This document shows positions 16,974-24,991 of a DNA stretch of 64,000 nucleotides, piece after piece. Location: the NCBI GenBank assembly GCA_036557785.1, contig DATBGZ010000032.1:1-64000 (forward strand), in the 5' to 3' direction. This DNA is from DATBGZ01 sp036557785 (GTDB lineage Bacteria; Actinomycetota; Actinomycetes; Mycobacteriales; Micromonosporaceae). The notes under the pieces are model-generated. The model saw only the letters and a program-made list of their open reading frames with translations. It was not told the origin of the DNA and made no database searches. Numbering within the stretch: position 1 is the first letter of the stretch; every line of letters begins with the position of its first letter. The translations under genes were made by a program, and so were the position numbers.

Positions 16974-17801
16974 ATGGGACGGCGGGACTCAGAGATGCTC
17001 TCGGTCGGAGAGCTGGCCCGCCGGACCGGGCTGACCACTAAGGCCTTGCGGCACTACGACCGGCTGGGGCTCTTCTCGCCCGAGGTTGTCTCGGACGACG
17101 GGTACCGCTGGTACGGCAAGGCGCAGGTGGCTACCGCCGCTCGCATCGCCCGCCTGCGCTGGCTGGACGTGCCGCTCGATGCCGTTCGTGCCGTCCTCGC
17201 GGGCGCCGACGAGAGCGAGGTGCGGCGGCGGCTGGCACGCCACCGCGCCGCCCTGCAGAGCCGGGACGATCGGCTGCGGCGCTCGCTGCACATCCTTGAC
17301 CGACTGCTCGCCGACGAACGAGGAACCATCATGGCGCTCAACGATCCCCACCCACCCACCATCAGCGACGAGCGGGCGTTGGCCAGCTCGCTGTTCAACG
17401 AGACCTGGACGCTCCTGGAGAAGGAGTCGCGGACTCCCGAGGAGGACCTGCGTATGGTGCACATGGCCCACGCGTCGCGATTCCACTGGGACAACATCGG
17501 CACCGACCAGAACCGGGCGATCGGCGAGTGGCAGTGCTCGCGCGTCTACGCCACCCTTGGCCACCGCGAACCCGCGCTGTACCACGCGCGCCGTTGCGTC
17601 GAGTTCTCCAGCCGTGAGGGCATCGACGAGTGGATGCTCGCCAGCGCGTACGAGGGGCTCGCCCGGGCTCAGGCCGTTGCTGGCGAGCTGGACGCGGCGC
17701 GCGAGTCCCGGGACCGGGCGCTCGAGCTCATCGCGGCCGTCACCGACTCTGAGGACCGCACGATCGTCCTCGGCGACATCGAGACCCTCCCGATCCCCTG
17801 A
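16974..17801 (+). CDS. MerR family regulator with helical-repeat C-terminal domain
   Basis: A 275-residue transcription regulator. Residues about 8-75 are a MerR winged helix-turn-helix (LSVGELARRTGLTTKALRHYDRLGLF, then GYRWYGKAQV), followed by the dimerisation helix with many Arg residues up to about 115. The remaining 150 residues are all helical, with a TPR-like look (ALYHARRCVEFSSREG, EGLARAQAVAGELDAAR), rather than a metal-binding or short drug-binding domain. This C-terminal part occurs alone in other bacteria as a predicted stand-alone protein; its ligand is unknown. ATG at 16974 matches the proposed leaderless start; GTG at 16923 is in frame but overlaps the promoter. Confidence 0.85.
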   Translation: MGRRDSEMLSVGELARRTGLTTKALRHYDRLGLFSPEVVSDDGYRWYGKAQVATAARIARLRWLDVPLDAVRAVLAGADESEVRRRLARHRAALQSRDDRLRRSLHILDRLLADERGTIMALNDPHPPTISDERALASSLFNETWTLLEKESRTPEEDLRMVHMAHASRFHWDNIGTDQNRAIGEWQCSRVYATLGHREPALYHARRCVEFSSREGIDEWMLASAYEGLARAQAVAGELDAARESRDRALELIAAVTDSEDRTIVLGDIETLPIP

Positions 17802-17831
17802 GCACCCCTGGCGCCGTGCCAGGATGGTCGG

Positions 17832-18386
17832 GTGCTGGGCAAGCTCGCCACCGAGGTGGCTCTCGAACGTCCCGACCTGCTCGCCGAGCCCGTACGGGCC
17901 GCCCTGCGGAGCTGGGCCGGACCCGTTCCGGCCGCGCAGGTTCTGGTCGCCCCGATCGACCCGGACCTCGCCGACACGGCCGCGTTCTGCGAGGCGTACG
18001 ACGTCGGGCTCGACGAGTCCGCGAACTGTGTCGTGGTGGCGGGCAAGCGGGAGGGCGAGACGCGCTACGCCGCCTGCCTGGTGCTCGCGACGACGAGGGC
18101 CGACGTGAACACCACGGCCCGCAAGCTGCTCGACGTCCGCAAGGCGAGCTTCGCGCCCATGGCCGAGGCCGTCGAGTTGACCAGCATGGAGTACGGCGGA
18201 ATCACGCCGATCGGTCTGCCTCCACAGTGGCCGGTCTATGTGGACAGTGCCGTGGTCGCGTTGGGGGCCGTGGTCATCGGGTCAGGCATCCGGGGCAGCA
18301 AGATCGTGCTCCCCGGTCCGGCGCTGGCCACTCTGCCCGGTGCCCGGGTGGTCGACGGACTCGGCGTACGGGTCGCCCCGGCCTGA
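17832..18386 (+). CDS. YbaK/EbsC-type aminoacyl-tRNA deacylase
   Basis: A 184-residue protein of the YbaK/ProX editing superfamily, which hydrolyses mischarged aminoacyl-tRNAs. Visible features are the Lys in CVVVAGKREGE, the strand-helix KLLDVRKASFAPMAEAVELTSMEYGGITPIGLP, and the closing strands SAVVALGAVVIGSGIRGSKIVLPG; the GGITPIGLP loop is the usual editing-pocket signature. It is a single-domain protein with no synthetase attached. GTG at 17832 is the start, with AGGATGG close upstream. The tRNA substrate cannot be told from sequence; proline or alanine mischarging is most common in the family. Confidence 0.85.
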   Translation: MLGKLATEVALERPDLLAEPVRAALRSWAGPVPAAQVLVAPIDPDLADTAAFCEAYDVGLDESANCVVVAGKREGETRYAACLVLATTRADVNTTARKLLDVRKASFAPMAEAVELTSMEYGGITPIGLPPQWPVYVDSAVVALGAVVIGSGIRGSKIVLPGPALATLPGARVVDGLGVRVAPA

Positions 18387-18392
18387 GCCCGG

Positions 18393-18938
18393 TCAGGTGG
18401 CGGGGCCATGCGGGGTGCGCCGGGCCCACCAACGGCGTGAGCAGAGCGTGGCGATGCCAGCCCCGAGGGTGTTGACCAGCACGTCGTCGACGGAGGCGAC
18501 CCGACCGAGGTGCAGTGCCCACTGCAGGGTCTCGACCGTGGCGGAGCCGGCCGCCGCGCCCAGCACGACCCACAGTGGACGGATCGGCCACCGAACCGGG
18601 GCGAGAAAGCCGTACGCCGCGAAGACCAGCAGGTTTCCGACGATCTGGTAGGTCACCCAGATGGGCGGGTGCTGGAACTGGCCCCGGAGGTCCTCGAACG
18701 GGAGCACATGCACGAGTCCCGGGCCGGGCAGCGGCGTGAGGATCATCCACAGCCAGGGTGCCGTGCCGAGGACCATGCCGACCTCGGCGATGCTGAGGCG
18801 CCACGCCTGCGCCGTGGTGATGCCGCGTGAGATCCGCAGCCCGGCCAGCCACCACGCCACGGCCGCGGCGAGCGGGATCGCGCCGACCGAGACGACGACG
18901 ACCGGCAACCAGCGAGCCTGGTCACCCAGAGATTCCAC
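18393..18938 (-). CDS. VanZ-like membrane protein
   Basis: A 181-residue protein with four to five membrane helices and the VanZ pattern: PFEDL after the second helix, then VGNLLVFAAYGFLAPV, and VETLQWALHLGRVASVDDVLVNTLGAGIA with the conserved Glu, Gln, Asp-Asp and Asn. VanZ was named from teicoplanin resistance, but most genomic members are of unknown function. GTG at 18938 is the only in-frame start near the domain; the frame is open further upstream into the DsbA gene without plausible coding sequence. No clear ribosome-binding site is seen, so translation may be coupled to the DsbA gene ending nine bases earlier. Confidence 0.8.
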   Translation of the reverse strand: MESLGDQARWLPVVVVSVGAIPLAAAVAWWLAGLRISRGITTAQAWRLSIAEVGMVLGTAPWLWMILTPLPGPGLVHVLPFEDLRGQFQHPPIWVTYQIVGNLLVFAAYGFLAPVRWPIRPLWVVLGAAAGSATVETLQWALHLGRVASVDDVLVNTLGAGIATLCSRRWWARRTPHGPAT

Positions 18939-18946
18939 CGTTCGGG

Positions 18947-19681
18947 TTACGCGACGCGCGTGTCCCCGTCGGCCGCTGGTGCGATCCGCTGCCGGGGAAC
19001 GAGGGTGGAGACGGTCGGGGCGAGGCGCTCGCGGCGGGCCACGTCGGCGAGCACCGCGGTCATCGCGGTCATGTCCTGGGCGCCCGTGACGGCGTAGGTG
19101 CCCGCGAACACGAAGGTCGGCACCGACGTGATGCCCAGGTCGTACGCCCGGGCGAGTTGCCCGCGCACGTCGGCCGTGGCTTCCCGGGAGCCGAGCAGCC
19201 GGCCCACCCGCTCGCCCTCGAGCCCGACCTCTTCGGCGACCGCCACGAGCACCTCCGGGTCGCCGACATCGCGGCCCTCGATGAAGTGCGCGCGGTGCAG
19301 CGCCTCGACCAGCTCGGGCTGCGTGTCGGCCGTGGCGCCGGCGAAGACCGACTCGGGCTGGTCGGCGAACCACAGCAGCCGGTGCGCGTCGAAGGTGTTC
19401 GCGATGAGAGCGCGGTCGTAGTCGAGGCTGAGTCCCTCGGCCATCGCGACGCGGCTGACCTTGGCGACCTCGGCGCGCGCGGCCTCCGGTCCGCCCAAGC
19501 GGCGGGCCAGCCAGGTCATCAGTGGCTGCCCCGCGCGCGGCAGCTCGGGATCAAGCTGGAACGGGCGCCAGCGAAGCACCGCGTCGGTGGCGAAGGGAGA
19601 TCGCGCCAAAGCCGCCTCCAGACGTCGTTTGCCGAGGTAGCACCACGGGCAGACGACGTCTGCGTAGATCTCGATCTGCAC
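18947..19681 (-). CDS. DsbA/FrnE-family thiol oxidoreductase
   Basis: A 244-residue cytoplasmic DsbA-like protein of the FrnE type. The active site CPWC is at residues 11-14 in MQIEIYADVVCPWCYLGK, followed by the helical insertion and, near residue 190, the cis-proline loop GITSVPTFVF. There is no signal peptide. FrnE-like proteins act as polyketide-associated oxidoreductases, 2-hydroxychromene-2-carboxylate isomerase relatives or general disulfide isomerases; the specific role here is unknown. It is read toward the VanZ gene. The palindrome GGCTAG-G-CTAGCC at 19727-19739 lies about 46 bases upstream of the start and could be a control site. Confidence 0.88.
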   Translation of the reverse strand: MQIEIYADVVCPWCYLGKRRLEAALARSPFATDAVLRWRPFQLDPELPRAGQPLMTWLARRLGGPEAARAEVAKVSRVAMAEGLSLDYDRALIANTFDAHRLLWFADQPESVFAGATADTQPELVEALHRAHFIEGRDVGDPEVLVAVAEEVGLEGERVGRLLGSREATADVRGQLARAYDLGITSVPTFVFAGTYAVTGAQDMTAMTAVLADVARRERLAPTVSTLVPRQRIAPAADGDTRVA

Positions 19682-19783
19682 GGCCCGTCCAACAGGTTGT
19701 GAGGAGCATTCACGTCCGGCGAGGGCTAGGCTAGCCGGCTCAACGGAGCAAGGTTCCGGTACTGCACGTGTTCATGGGACTGC

Positions 19784-21562
19784 TCACAGTTTGCCCAAAG
19801 ACGCCCCGATCTCGCTAGAGAGGATCCGCACGACATCGCCGAGCGCCACGTCACGGGTCCCGCCGTCGTCGCGGCGGCGCACCTCCACGAACCCGTCGCC
19901 GAGACGGCGGCCGACCACCACGATCCACGGCGCACCGATGAGCTCGGCATCCGTCAGCCGTACGCCGACCGAGACCCCGGCGCGGTCGTCGACGAGGACG
20001 TCGAGACCCGCCCCGGCGAGCTCCGCCCCGAGCGCGGCCGCTGCGGCGACCTGCTCGTCCTTGCCTGCCGCCACGACGTGCACGTGGGCCGGCGCCACGG
20101 CAGCAGGCCAGACCAGCCCCTTCTCGTCGTGGTGCTGCTCGGCGATCGCCGCCACGAGCCGGGAGACGCCGACGCCGTAAGAGCCCATGGTGATCCGGAT
20201 CGGCTTGCCGTCCGGGCCGAGCGCGTCCAGGCCGAAGGCGTCGGCGAACCGGCGGCCGAGCATGAAAATGTGACCGATCTCGATGCCGCGGCGCATCGTG
20301 AGCGCGCCGCCCTTGGTGGCGCCACAGCGCGGGCAGGGATCGCCCGGCCGGACCTCGGCCGCCTCGATCGTGCCGGCGGGCCTGAAGTCGCGGCCGGCGA
20401 CCACGTTGACCGCGTGCTTGCCTGCCTCGTTGGCCCCGGTGAGCCAGGAGGTGCCCTTGACCACGCGTGGGTCGACCAGGTAGCGGATCTTCTTCTTCGC
20501 GAGGATCTGTGGCCCGATGTAGCCGCGCACGAGCGCAGGGTTGGCCGCGAAGTCCGTCGCTTCGAAGAGCGCGACCGCCGACGGGTAGAGGGAGGCCTCG
20601 AGCCGCTTCATGTCGACCTCGCGGTCGCCGGGTACGCCGACGACGAGCACCTCCGCTTTCCCGCCGGGAGGGGTGACCTTGAGCACGACGTTCTTCAGCG
20701 TGTCGGCGGCGGTCCAGTCCGCCCGCCCGCCGAGCTTCTCGGCGTTGGCCAGGTCGACCAGGCTCTCGATGGTCGGGGTGTCGGGCGTGTCGTGGACGCT
20801 CATCGCGGGCCACGCCCGGGAATCCCCCGCCCTGGGCGCGGGGGTCACGACCGCCTCGGTGTTGGCGGCGTAGTCGCAGCTCGTGCAGCCGACGAAGGTG
20901 TCCTCGCCCGCGGGTGTCGCGGCGAGGAACTCCTCCGAGCCACTGCCGCCCATCGCCCCCGACATCGCGGAGACGATCGTGTACTCCATGCCGAGGCGGT
21001 CGAACATGCGAATGTAAGCCTGCCGATGTCTGGCGTACGACTGCGCCAACCCGTCGTCGGAGAGATCGAAGGAGTACGAGTCCTTCATCACGAACTCGCG
21101 CCCGCGCAGCAGCCCGGCCCGGGGGCGAGCCTCGTCCCGGTACTTGATCTGTACCTGGTACAGGATGACGGGGTAGTCCTTGTACGACGCGTAGAGGTCC
21201 TTCACCAGGAGCGTGAACATCTCCTCGTGCGTCGGGGCGAGTAGGTAGTCGGTGCCCCGACGGTCCTTGAGACGGAAGATGTCGTTGCCGTACGCCACCC
21301 ACCGGCCGGACTCTTCGTACGCCTCCCGGGGCAGCAGGGCGGGGAAGTGCACCTCCTGGGCGCCGATTGCGGCCATCTCCTCGTGGACGATCATCGCGAT
21401 CTTGTCCAGAACGCGCTTGCCGAGAGGCAGCCACGTGTAACCGCCCGGCGCCGCGCGGCGGATGAACCCGGCCCGGACGAGGAGCTTGTGGCTGGCCACC
21501 TCGGCCTCCGCCGGGTTCTCTCGCAACGTGCGCAAGAAGAGCGTCGACATCCTCATCAGCAC
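19784..21562 (-). CDS. proS: prolyl-tRNA synthetase (bacterial type)
   Basis: A 592-residue class II aminoacyl-tRNA synthetase that attaches proline to tRNA-Pro. Bacterial-type features are the N-terminus STLFLRTLRENPAEAEVASHKLLVRAG, motif 2 YRDEARPRAGLLRGREFVMKDSYSF, the central YbaK-like editing insertion (about residues 225-405) and motif 3 GSYGVGVSRLVAAIAEQ, followed by the anticodon-binding domain. GTG at 21562 gives the N-terminus VLMRMSTLF often seen in actinobacteria; ATG at 21550 is the alternative. The gene is single and convergent with nothing close: its 3' end is near the start of the DsbA gene. Confidence 0.97.
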   Translation of the reverse strand: MLMRMSTLFLRTLRENPAEAEVASHKLLVRAGFIRRAAPGGYTWLPLGKRVLDKIAMIVHEEMAAIGAQEVHFPALLPREAYEESGRWVAYGNDIFRLKDRRGTDYLLAPTHEEMFTLLVKDLYASYKDYPVILYQVQIKYRDEARPRAGLLRGREFVMKDSYSFDLSDDGLAQSYARHRQAYIRMFDRLGMEYTIVSAMSGAMGGSGSEEFLAATPAGEDTFVGCTSCDYAANTEAVVTPAPRAGDSRAWPAMSVHDTPDTPTIESLVDLANAEKLGGRADWTAADTLKNVVLKVTPPGGKAEVLVVGVPGDREVDMKRLEASLYPSAVALFEATDFAANPALVRGYIGPQILAKKKIRYLVDPRVVKGTSWLTGANEAGKHAVNVVAGRDFRPAGTIEAAEVRPGDPCPRCGATKGGALTMRRGIEIGHIFMLGRRFADAFGLDALGPDGKPIRITMGSYGVGVSRLVAAIAEQHHDEKGLVWPAAVAPAHVHVVAAGKDEQVAAAAALGAELAGAGLDVLVDDRAGVSVGVRLTDAELIGAPWIVVVGRRLGDGFVEVRRRDDGGTRDVALGDVVRILSSEIGASLGKL

Positions 21563-21695
21563 GTCGGCAGCGTACCTGCCATAGGGGTCCTGCCGTGCGG
21601 GTCACAGCGGCGCCGGCCCGGGTGGCCGGCGCCGCGGCGGCTTGGCAGACTCGTCCGGGGCGCGGCGGGTTGGCCCGTGCCCGGGGAGGGGACAG

Positions 21696-22487
21696 GTGCG
21701 CTGGCGCAGCTATGTCGCGGTCGGCGACAGCTTCACCGAGGGCATGAACGACATCGCCCCGGACGGCACCCTTCGGGGCTGGGCCGATCTGGTCGCCCGG
21801 CGACTCGCCGAAGAGCAGGCGGCGCGGCGCTCCACTCAGGACGCTCACGGCTTCCGGTACGCCAACCTGGCGATCCGTGGGCGACTCTTCCACCGGATCG
21901 TGGATGAGCAGGTGCCGGCGGCGCTGCGGATGACGCCGGATCTCGTGAGCTTCGCCGGCGGTGGCAACGATGTGCTGCGCCGCAGCTTTGAGCCCGCGCC
22001 CATGCTCGCCCGCTTCGACGAGGTGGTCCGGAGGCTGCGCGCCGGCGGTGCCGACGTGCTGCTGTTCCGGTGGGTGGACGTGTCCGGACGGCTACCCGGG
22101 CGCCGGCTGATCCTTCCCCGCACGACGCTGCTCAACACTGCCGTGGCCGAGACGGGCGAGCGGCACGCAGCGATGGTCGTCGACCTCTGGGAGGACGAAG
22201 AGTTCGCCAACCCGCTGCTGTGGAGCGACGACCGGTTGCACATGTCGTCGGCGGGGCATCGCCGCGTCGCCGCCCACGTGCTGACCCGCCTCGGCGTCTC
22301 CCCCGACCCGGCCTGGTGGGCGTCGCCGGGCCGACCACCGCGGCTGAGCTGGCGGGCGGCGAGGGCCCGGGACGTGCAGTGGGCCCGCCAGCACCTCGCG
22401 CCCTGGGTGAAGCGCCGCCTCACGGGGCGCTCCAGCGGGGACACGATCAGCGCCAAGCGTCCAACCCTCGCTCCGTTCCCCGACTGA
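21696..22487 (+). CDS. SGNH/GDSL-type hydrolase
   Basis: A 263-residue hydrolase of the SGNH fold. Block I is VAVGDSFTEGMND with the catalytic Ser, the Gly oxyanion residue is in YANLAIRGRLF, block III is SFAGGGNDVLRR with Asn, and block V is DDRLHMSSAGHRRVA with Asp and His. All four landmarks are present, so it should be an active esterase, lipase or acetyl-hydrolase. GTG at 21696 with GGAGGG six bases upstream is chosen; the longer frame has no ribosome-binding site. The C-terminal 50 residues are basic. No signal peptide is seen. Confidence 0.88.
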   Translation: MRWRSYVAVGDSFTEGMNDIAPDGTLRGWADLVARRLAEEQAARRSTQDAHGFRYANLAIRGRLFHRIVDEQVPAALRMTPDLVSFAGGGNDVLRRSFEPAPMLARFDEVVRRLRAGGADVLLFRWVDVSGRLPGRRLILPRTTLLNTAVAETGERHAAMVVDLWEDEEFANPLLWSDDRLHMSSAGHRRVAAHVLTRLGVSPDPAWWASPGRPPRLSWRAARARDVQWARQHLAPWVKRRLTGRSSGDTISAKRPTLAPFPD

Positions 22488-22522
22488 GCCCATGTGTGAG
22501 CGCCGGGTGTCGATGTGCCGGC

Positions 22523-22537
22523 GAACGATCGTTCAGG
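22523..22537. promoter_or_regulatory. TetR operator before tetR
   Basis: GAACGATCGTTC (22523-22534) is a perfect 12-base palindrome; with the following bases the string AACGATCGTTCAGG is identical to the site before the carboxyltransferase gene at 24945. It lies about 35 bases before the TetR start and next to a -10-like TAGGCT at 22555-22560, so binding would block the tetR promoter. This fits autoregulation. Confidence 0.7.
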
Positions 22538-22568
22538 CGCCGGTGACAAGGGGCTAGGCTGGTCGCTT

Positions 22569-23231
22569 GTGACGGTGGACCAGGCGGACGGAGCCACGGC
22601 GAACACCGAGTCGGATCGAGCCGGCGCCGCCGGGGGAACCCGGGTGTCCGGCCGGCGGCGGTCGCGGAAGGCGGAGATCCTCGACGTCGCGGTGGGCCTG
22701 TTCGCGAGCCGGGGTTACCACGGGGTCTCGATGGACGACATCGGATCGGCCGCCGGAGTGACGGGCCCCGCGCTCTACCACCACTTCGCTGGCAAGGAGG
22801 CGATGCTCGCTGCTGCGCTCAACCCGGTCAGCGAGGGCCTGCTCGCGGGGGGCCGCGCCCGGGTGGCCGAGCATCCCGACGACCCGGCCGCCGCGCTTGT
22901 GGCGTTGGTCAACTTCCACGTCGATTTCGCGCTCGCCAACCCCGCGGTGATCGCGCTGCACCTGCATGAGCTCGACCGCCTGCCCGCGGAGCCGCGCAGG
23001 GAGATCCGCAGGCTGCAGCGCCTCTATGTCGAGGTCTGGGTGACGACGCTCACCGCGGTGCGTCCCGAGCTGGACGAGGCCGAGGCCCGGGTGCTCGCGC
23101 ACGCGGCCTTCGGCCTGATGAACTCCACGCCGTTCCTGTCGGTCGAGGTGGACCGCACGCGCAGTGCCGGGCTGCTGGGCTCCGCGGCCCTCGCGGCCCT
23201 CCAGTCAGCCAGCGTGGCCGCTCTGGCCTGA
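22569..23231 (+). CDS. TetR family repressor of the acyl-CoA cluster
   Basis: A 220-residue TetR regulator. Residues about 30-75 form the helix-turn-helix: SRKAEILDVAVGLFASRGYHGVSMDDIGSAAGVTGPALYHHFAGKEAM. The C-terminal ligand domain is helical and ends with an Ala-rich segment. GTG at 22569 is chosen: it lies just after the -10-like TAGGCT, implying an almost leaderless mRNA. It begins the acc/acd cluster, and shared palindromes before tetR and the carboxyltransferase gene suggest it controls both. The inducer is probably an acyl-CoA made or consumed by the cluster; that part is inference. Confidence 0.9.
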   Translation: MTVDQADGATANTESDRAGAAGGTRVSGRRRSRKAEILDVAVGLFASRGYHGVSMDDIGSAAGVTGPALYHHFAGKEAMLAAALNPVSEGLLAGGRARVAEHPDDPAAALVALVNFHVDFALANPAVIALHLHELDRLPAEPRREIRRLQRLYVEVWVTTLTAVRPELDEAEARVLAHAAFGLMNSTPFLSVEVDRTRSAGLLGSAALAALQSASVAALA

Positions 23232-23317
23232 TCGCCCTGGGTTGCCCGCTGGTGACTGGCGCGTAACCCTCGCTCCGGGCGACTATGGGGCGCCAACGAC
23301 CGGCGAAGGGAGGGCAC

Positions 23318-24661
23318 ATGATCGAGTCGCTGCTGGTGGCGAACCGGGGCGAGATCGCGGCGCGGGTGATCCGGACCGCGGCCCGGCTGGGCATCCGTAC
23401 GGTCGCGGTCTACTCCGAGGCCGACGCCGGGCTGCCCTTCGTCGCCCTGGCCGACGAGTCCGTACCGATCGGCCCGGCCGCGCCCGCCGAGTCCTACCGC
23501 AGCACCGAGGCGATCCTCGCCGCCGCGAAACAGACCGGCGCTGCGGCGGTGCACCCCGGGTACGGCTTCCTCTCGGAGAACACCGACTTCGCCCGCGCCG
23601 TGCAGCAGGCGGGACTGGTCTGGGTGGGACCGCCGGCCGAGGCGATCACGGCGATGGGCGACAAGATCAACGCACGCAATCTCGCCGGCTCGGCGGGCGT
23701 CCCGGTCGCCCCGGGGAGCACGGTCCCCACGACCGATGTCGAGGCGGCCGTGGCGGAGGCGGCCTGGATCGGGTATCCCGTCATGGTCAAGGCGGCGGCC
23801 GGCGGCGGCGGCATGGGCATGGCGGTGGCCGTCGACGAGACGGCGCTGCGCGGCGAGTACGAGAAGGTTCGAGCATTCGCGCAGCGGATGTACGGCGACC
23901 CGTCGATCCTGATCGAGCGCTACTTCCCCTCGGTGCGCCACATCGAGGTGCAGATCCTCGGGCTCAGCGACGGGCGGGTGGTGGCGCTCGGTGAACGCGA
24001 GTGCTCGGTGCAGCGGCGAAACCAGAAGCTCGTCGAGGAGTCTCCCTCGCCCGCCTCGATGCTCAGCGACCAGCGCCGGGCGGCCCTGCATGCCGCGGCC
24101 GTACTGGCCGGGCAGGCCGTGGGTTACCGCAACGCCGGCACGGTGGAGTTCCTGTTCGACCCGGCCACCGCGGAGTTCTTCTTCCTGGAGATGAACACCC
24201 GCCTGCAGGTCGAGCACCCGGTGACCGAGGCCGTCTTCGGCATCGACCTGGTCGAGCAGCAGTTGCGGGTCGCGTCCGGGCTCGGGCCGACGTTCGACCC
24301 GGACTCGCTCGCGCCGATCGGCCACGCCATCGAGCTGCGCATCAACGCCGAGGACCCGAAGCGCTTCCTGCCCGGGCCGGGGGCCATCACCACCTGGGTC
24401 GAGCCGAGCGGGGAGGGGGTGCGGGTCGACGCCGGGTACGCGGCGGGCACCACGGTCACCCCGTACTACGACTCGCTCATGGCGAAGCTCATCGTGCACG
24501 GCACGACCCGGGCGGAGGCGATCGAACGGGCACGGGCGGCGGTAGCGGCGTTCCAGATCGCCGGGCCGAAGAACAACCTGCCCTTCCACGCCGAACTGCT
24601 GGATAACCCGGAGTTCCGCTCGGGCGAGTACGACACCGCGATCGTCTCCCGCATGCGTTGA
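23318..24661 (+). CDS. accC: biotin carboxylase subunit of an acyl-CoA carboxylase
   Basis: A 447-residue ATP-grasp enzyme that carboxylates biotin. It shows LLVANRGEIAARVIRTA at the N-terminus, the Gly-rich loop KAAAGGGGMGM near residue 160, ERECSVQRRNQKLVEE with the catalytic residues and EMNTRLQVEHPVTE. It stops after the biotin carboxylase domain: no BCCP (biotinyl AMKM) domain follows, unlike the roughly 600-residue AccA of most actinobacteria. The biotin carrier must therefore be encoded elsewhere. ATG at 23318 follows GGGAGGG. The partner carboxyltransferase gene lies 330 bases downstream. The symbol is by function; bccA or mccA would also be used. Confidence 0.93.
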   Translation: MIESLLVANRGEIAARVIRTAARLGIRTVAVYSEADAGLPFVALADESVPIGPAAPAESYRSTEAILAAAKQTGAAAVHPGYGFLSENTDFARAVQQAGLVWVGPPAEAITAMGDKINARNLAGSAGVPVAPGSTVPTTDVEAAVAEAAWIGYPVMVKAAAGGGGMGMAVAVDETALRGEYEKVRAFAQRMYGDPSILIERYFPSVRHIEVQILGLSDGRVVALGERECSVQRRNQKLVEESPSPASMLSDQRRAALHAAAVLAGQAVGYRNAGTVEFLFDPATAEFFFLEMNTRLQVEHPVTEAVFGIDLVEQQLRVASGLGPTFDPDSLAPIGHAIELRINAEDPKRFLPGPGAITTWVEPSGEGVRVDAGYAAGTTVTPYYDSLMAKLIVHGTTRAEAIERARAAVAAFQIAGPKNNLPFHAELLDNPEFRSGEYDTAIVSRMR

Positions 24662-24662
24662 T

Positions 24663-24714
24663 CTGCCCCGGGGCAGTGCAGCGTGACCAAACTGTCACCG
24701 GTACGTGACCGTTT
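24663..24714. promoter_or_regulatory. two palindromes after the biotin carboxylase gene
   Basis: Two bases after the stop codon is a perfect 14-base palindrome, CTGCCCCGGGGCAG (24663-24676). A second, imperfect 26-base palindrome spans 24689-24714: AAAC-N-GTCAC and GTGAC-N-GTTT around the centre CGGTAC. The first could be a terminator stem without a T-run; the second looks more like a protein-binding site. No open frame with coding character fills the 330-base gap 24662-24991, and in particular no BCCP gene. Confidence 0.5.
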
Positions 24715-24936
24715 GATAGACCCAGCCAGCGCCCGAAGCCGTTACGTTGCGGGGCAACGGTCTCGGTGCTGTCCCAAGCCTGGGCCGTGGAGCAGCGAGC
24801 GTTCGACTCGCGTCGGCCCGCGAGGGAGACAACCACGTGGCGTCGGCGTCTACATAGAGGAGCGGCCCGGTGTCCCGACGGATGCCGGGCCGTTTCGTGC
24901 CGTTCGTGGCCCATGCCCGGCGCGGGGCGGGGCGGT

Positions 24937-24958
24937 GTTAGCCTAACGATCGTTCAGG
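24937..24958. promoter_or_regulatory. TetR operator before the carboxyltransferase gene
   Basis: AACGATCGTT (24945-24954) is a perfect palindrome, and the 14 bases AACGATCGTTCAGG are identical to the tetR site at 22524. Just upstream, GTTAG-C-CTAAC (24937-24947) is a second small palindrome containing a -10-like TAGCCT at 24939-24944, so the operator overlaps the likely promoter. The start codon at 24992 follows at about 35 bases. Confidence 0.7.
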
Positions 24959-24991
24959 TTCTCGTTCATCGCTGTCCCGAGGAGCCCAGAC

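Noticed and set aside
19851..21893. A 680-residue minus-strand frame overlapping proS
   Set aside because: It is proS read in another frame: Arg/Gly/Pro-rich, no motif, and in conflict with the clear ProS sequence.
23024..24589. A 521-residue minus-strand frame opposite accC
   Set aside because: Antisense shadow of a confident biotin carboxylase gene.
24683..24946. A possible small gene in the accC-carboxyltransferase gap that might have been a BCCP
   Set aside because: The plus frame lacks the AMKM biotinylation motif and is Arg/Pro/Gly-rich; it overlaps palindromes and a promoter.
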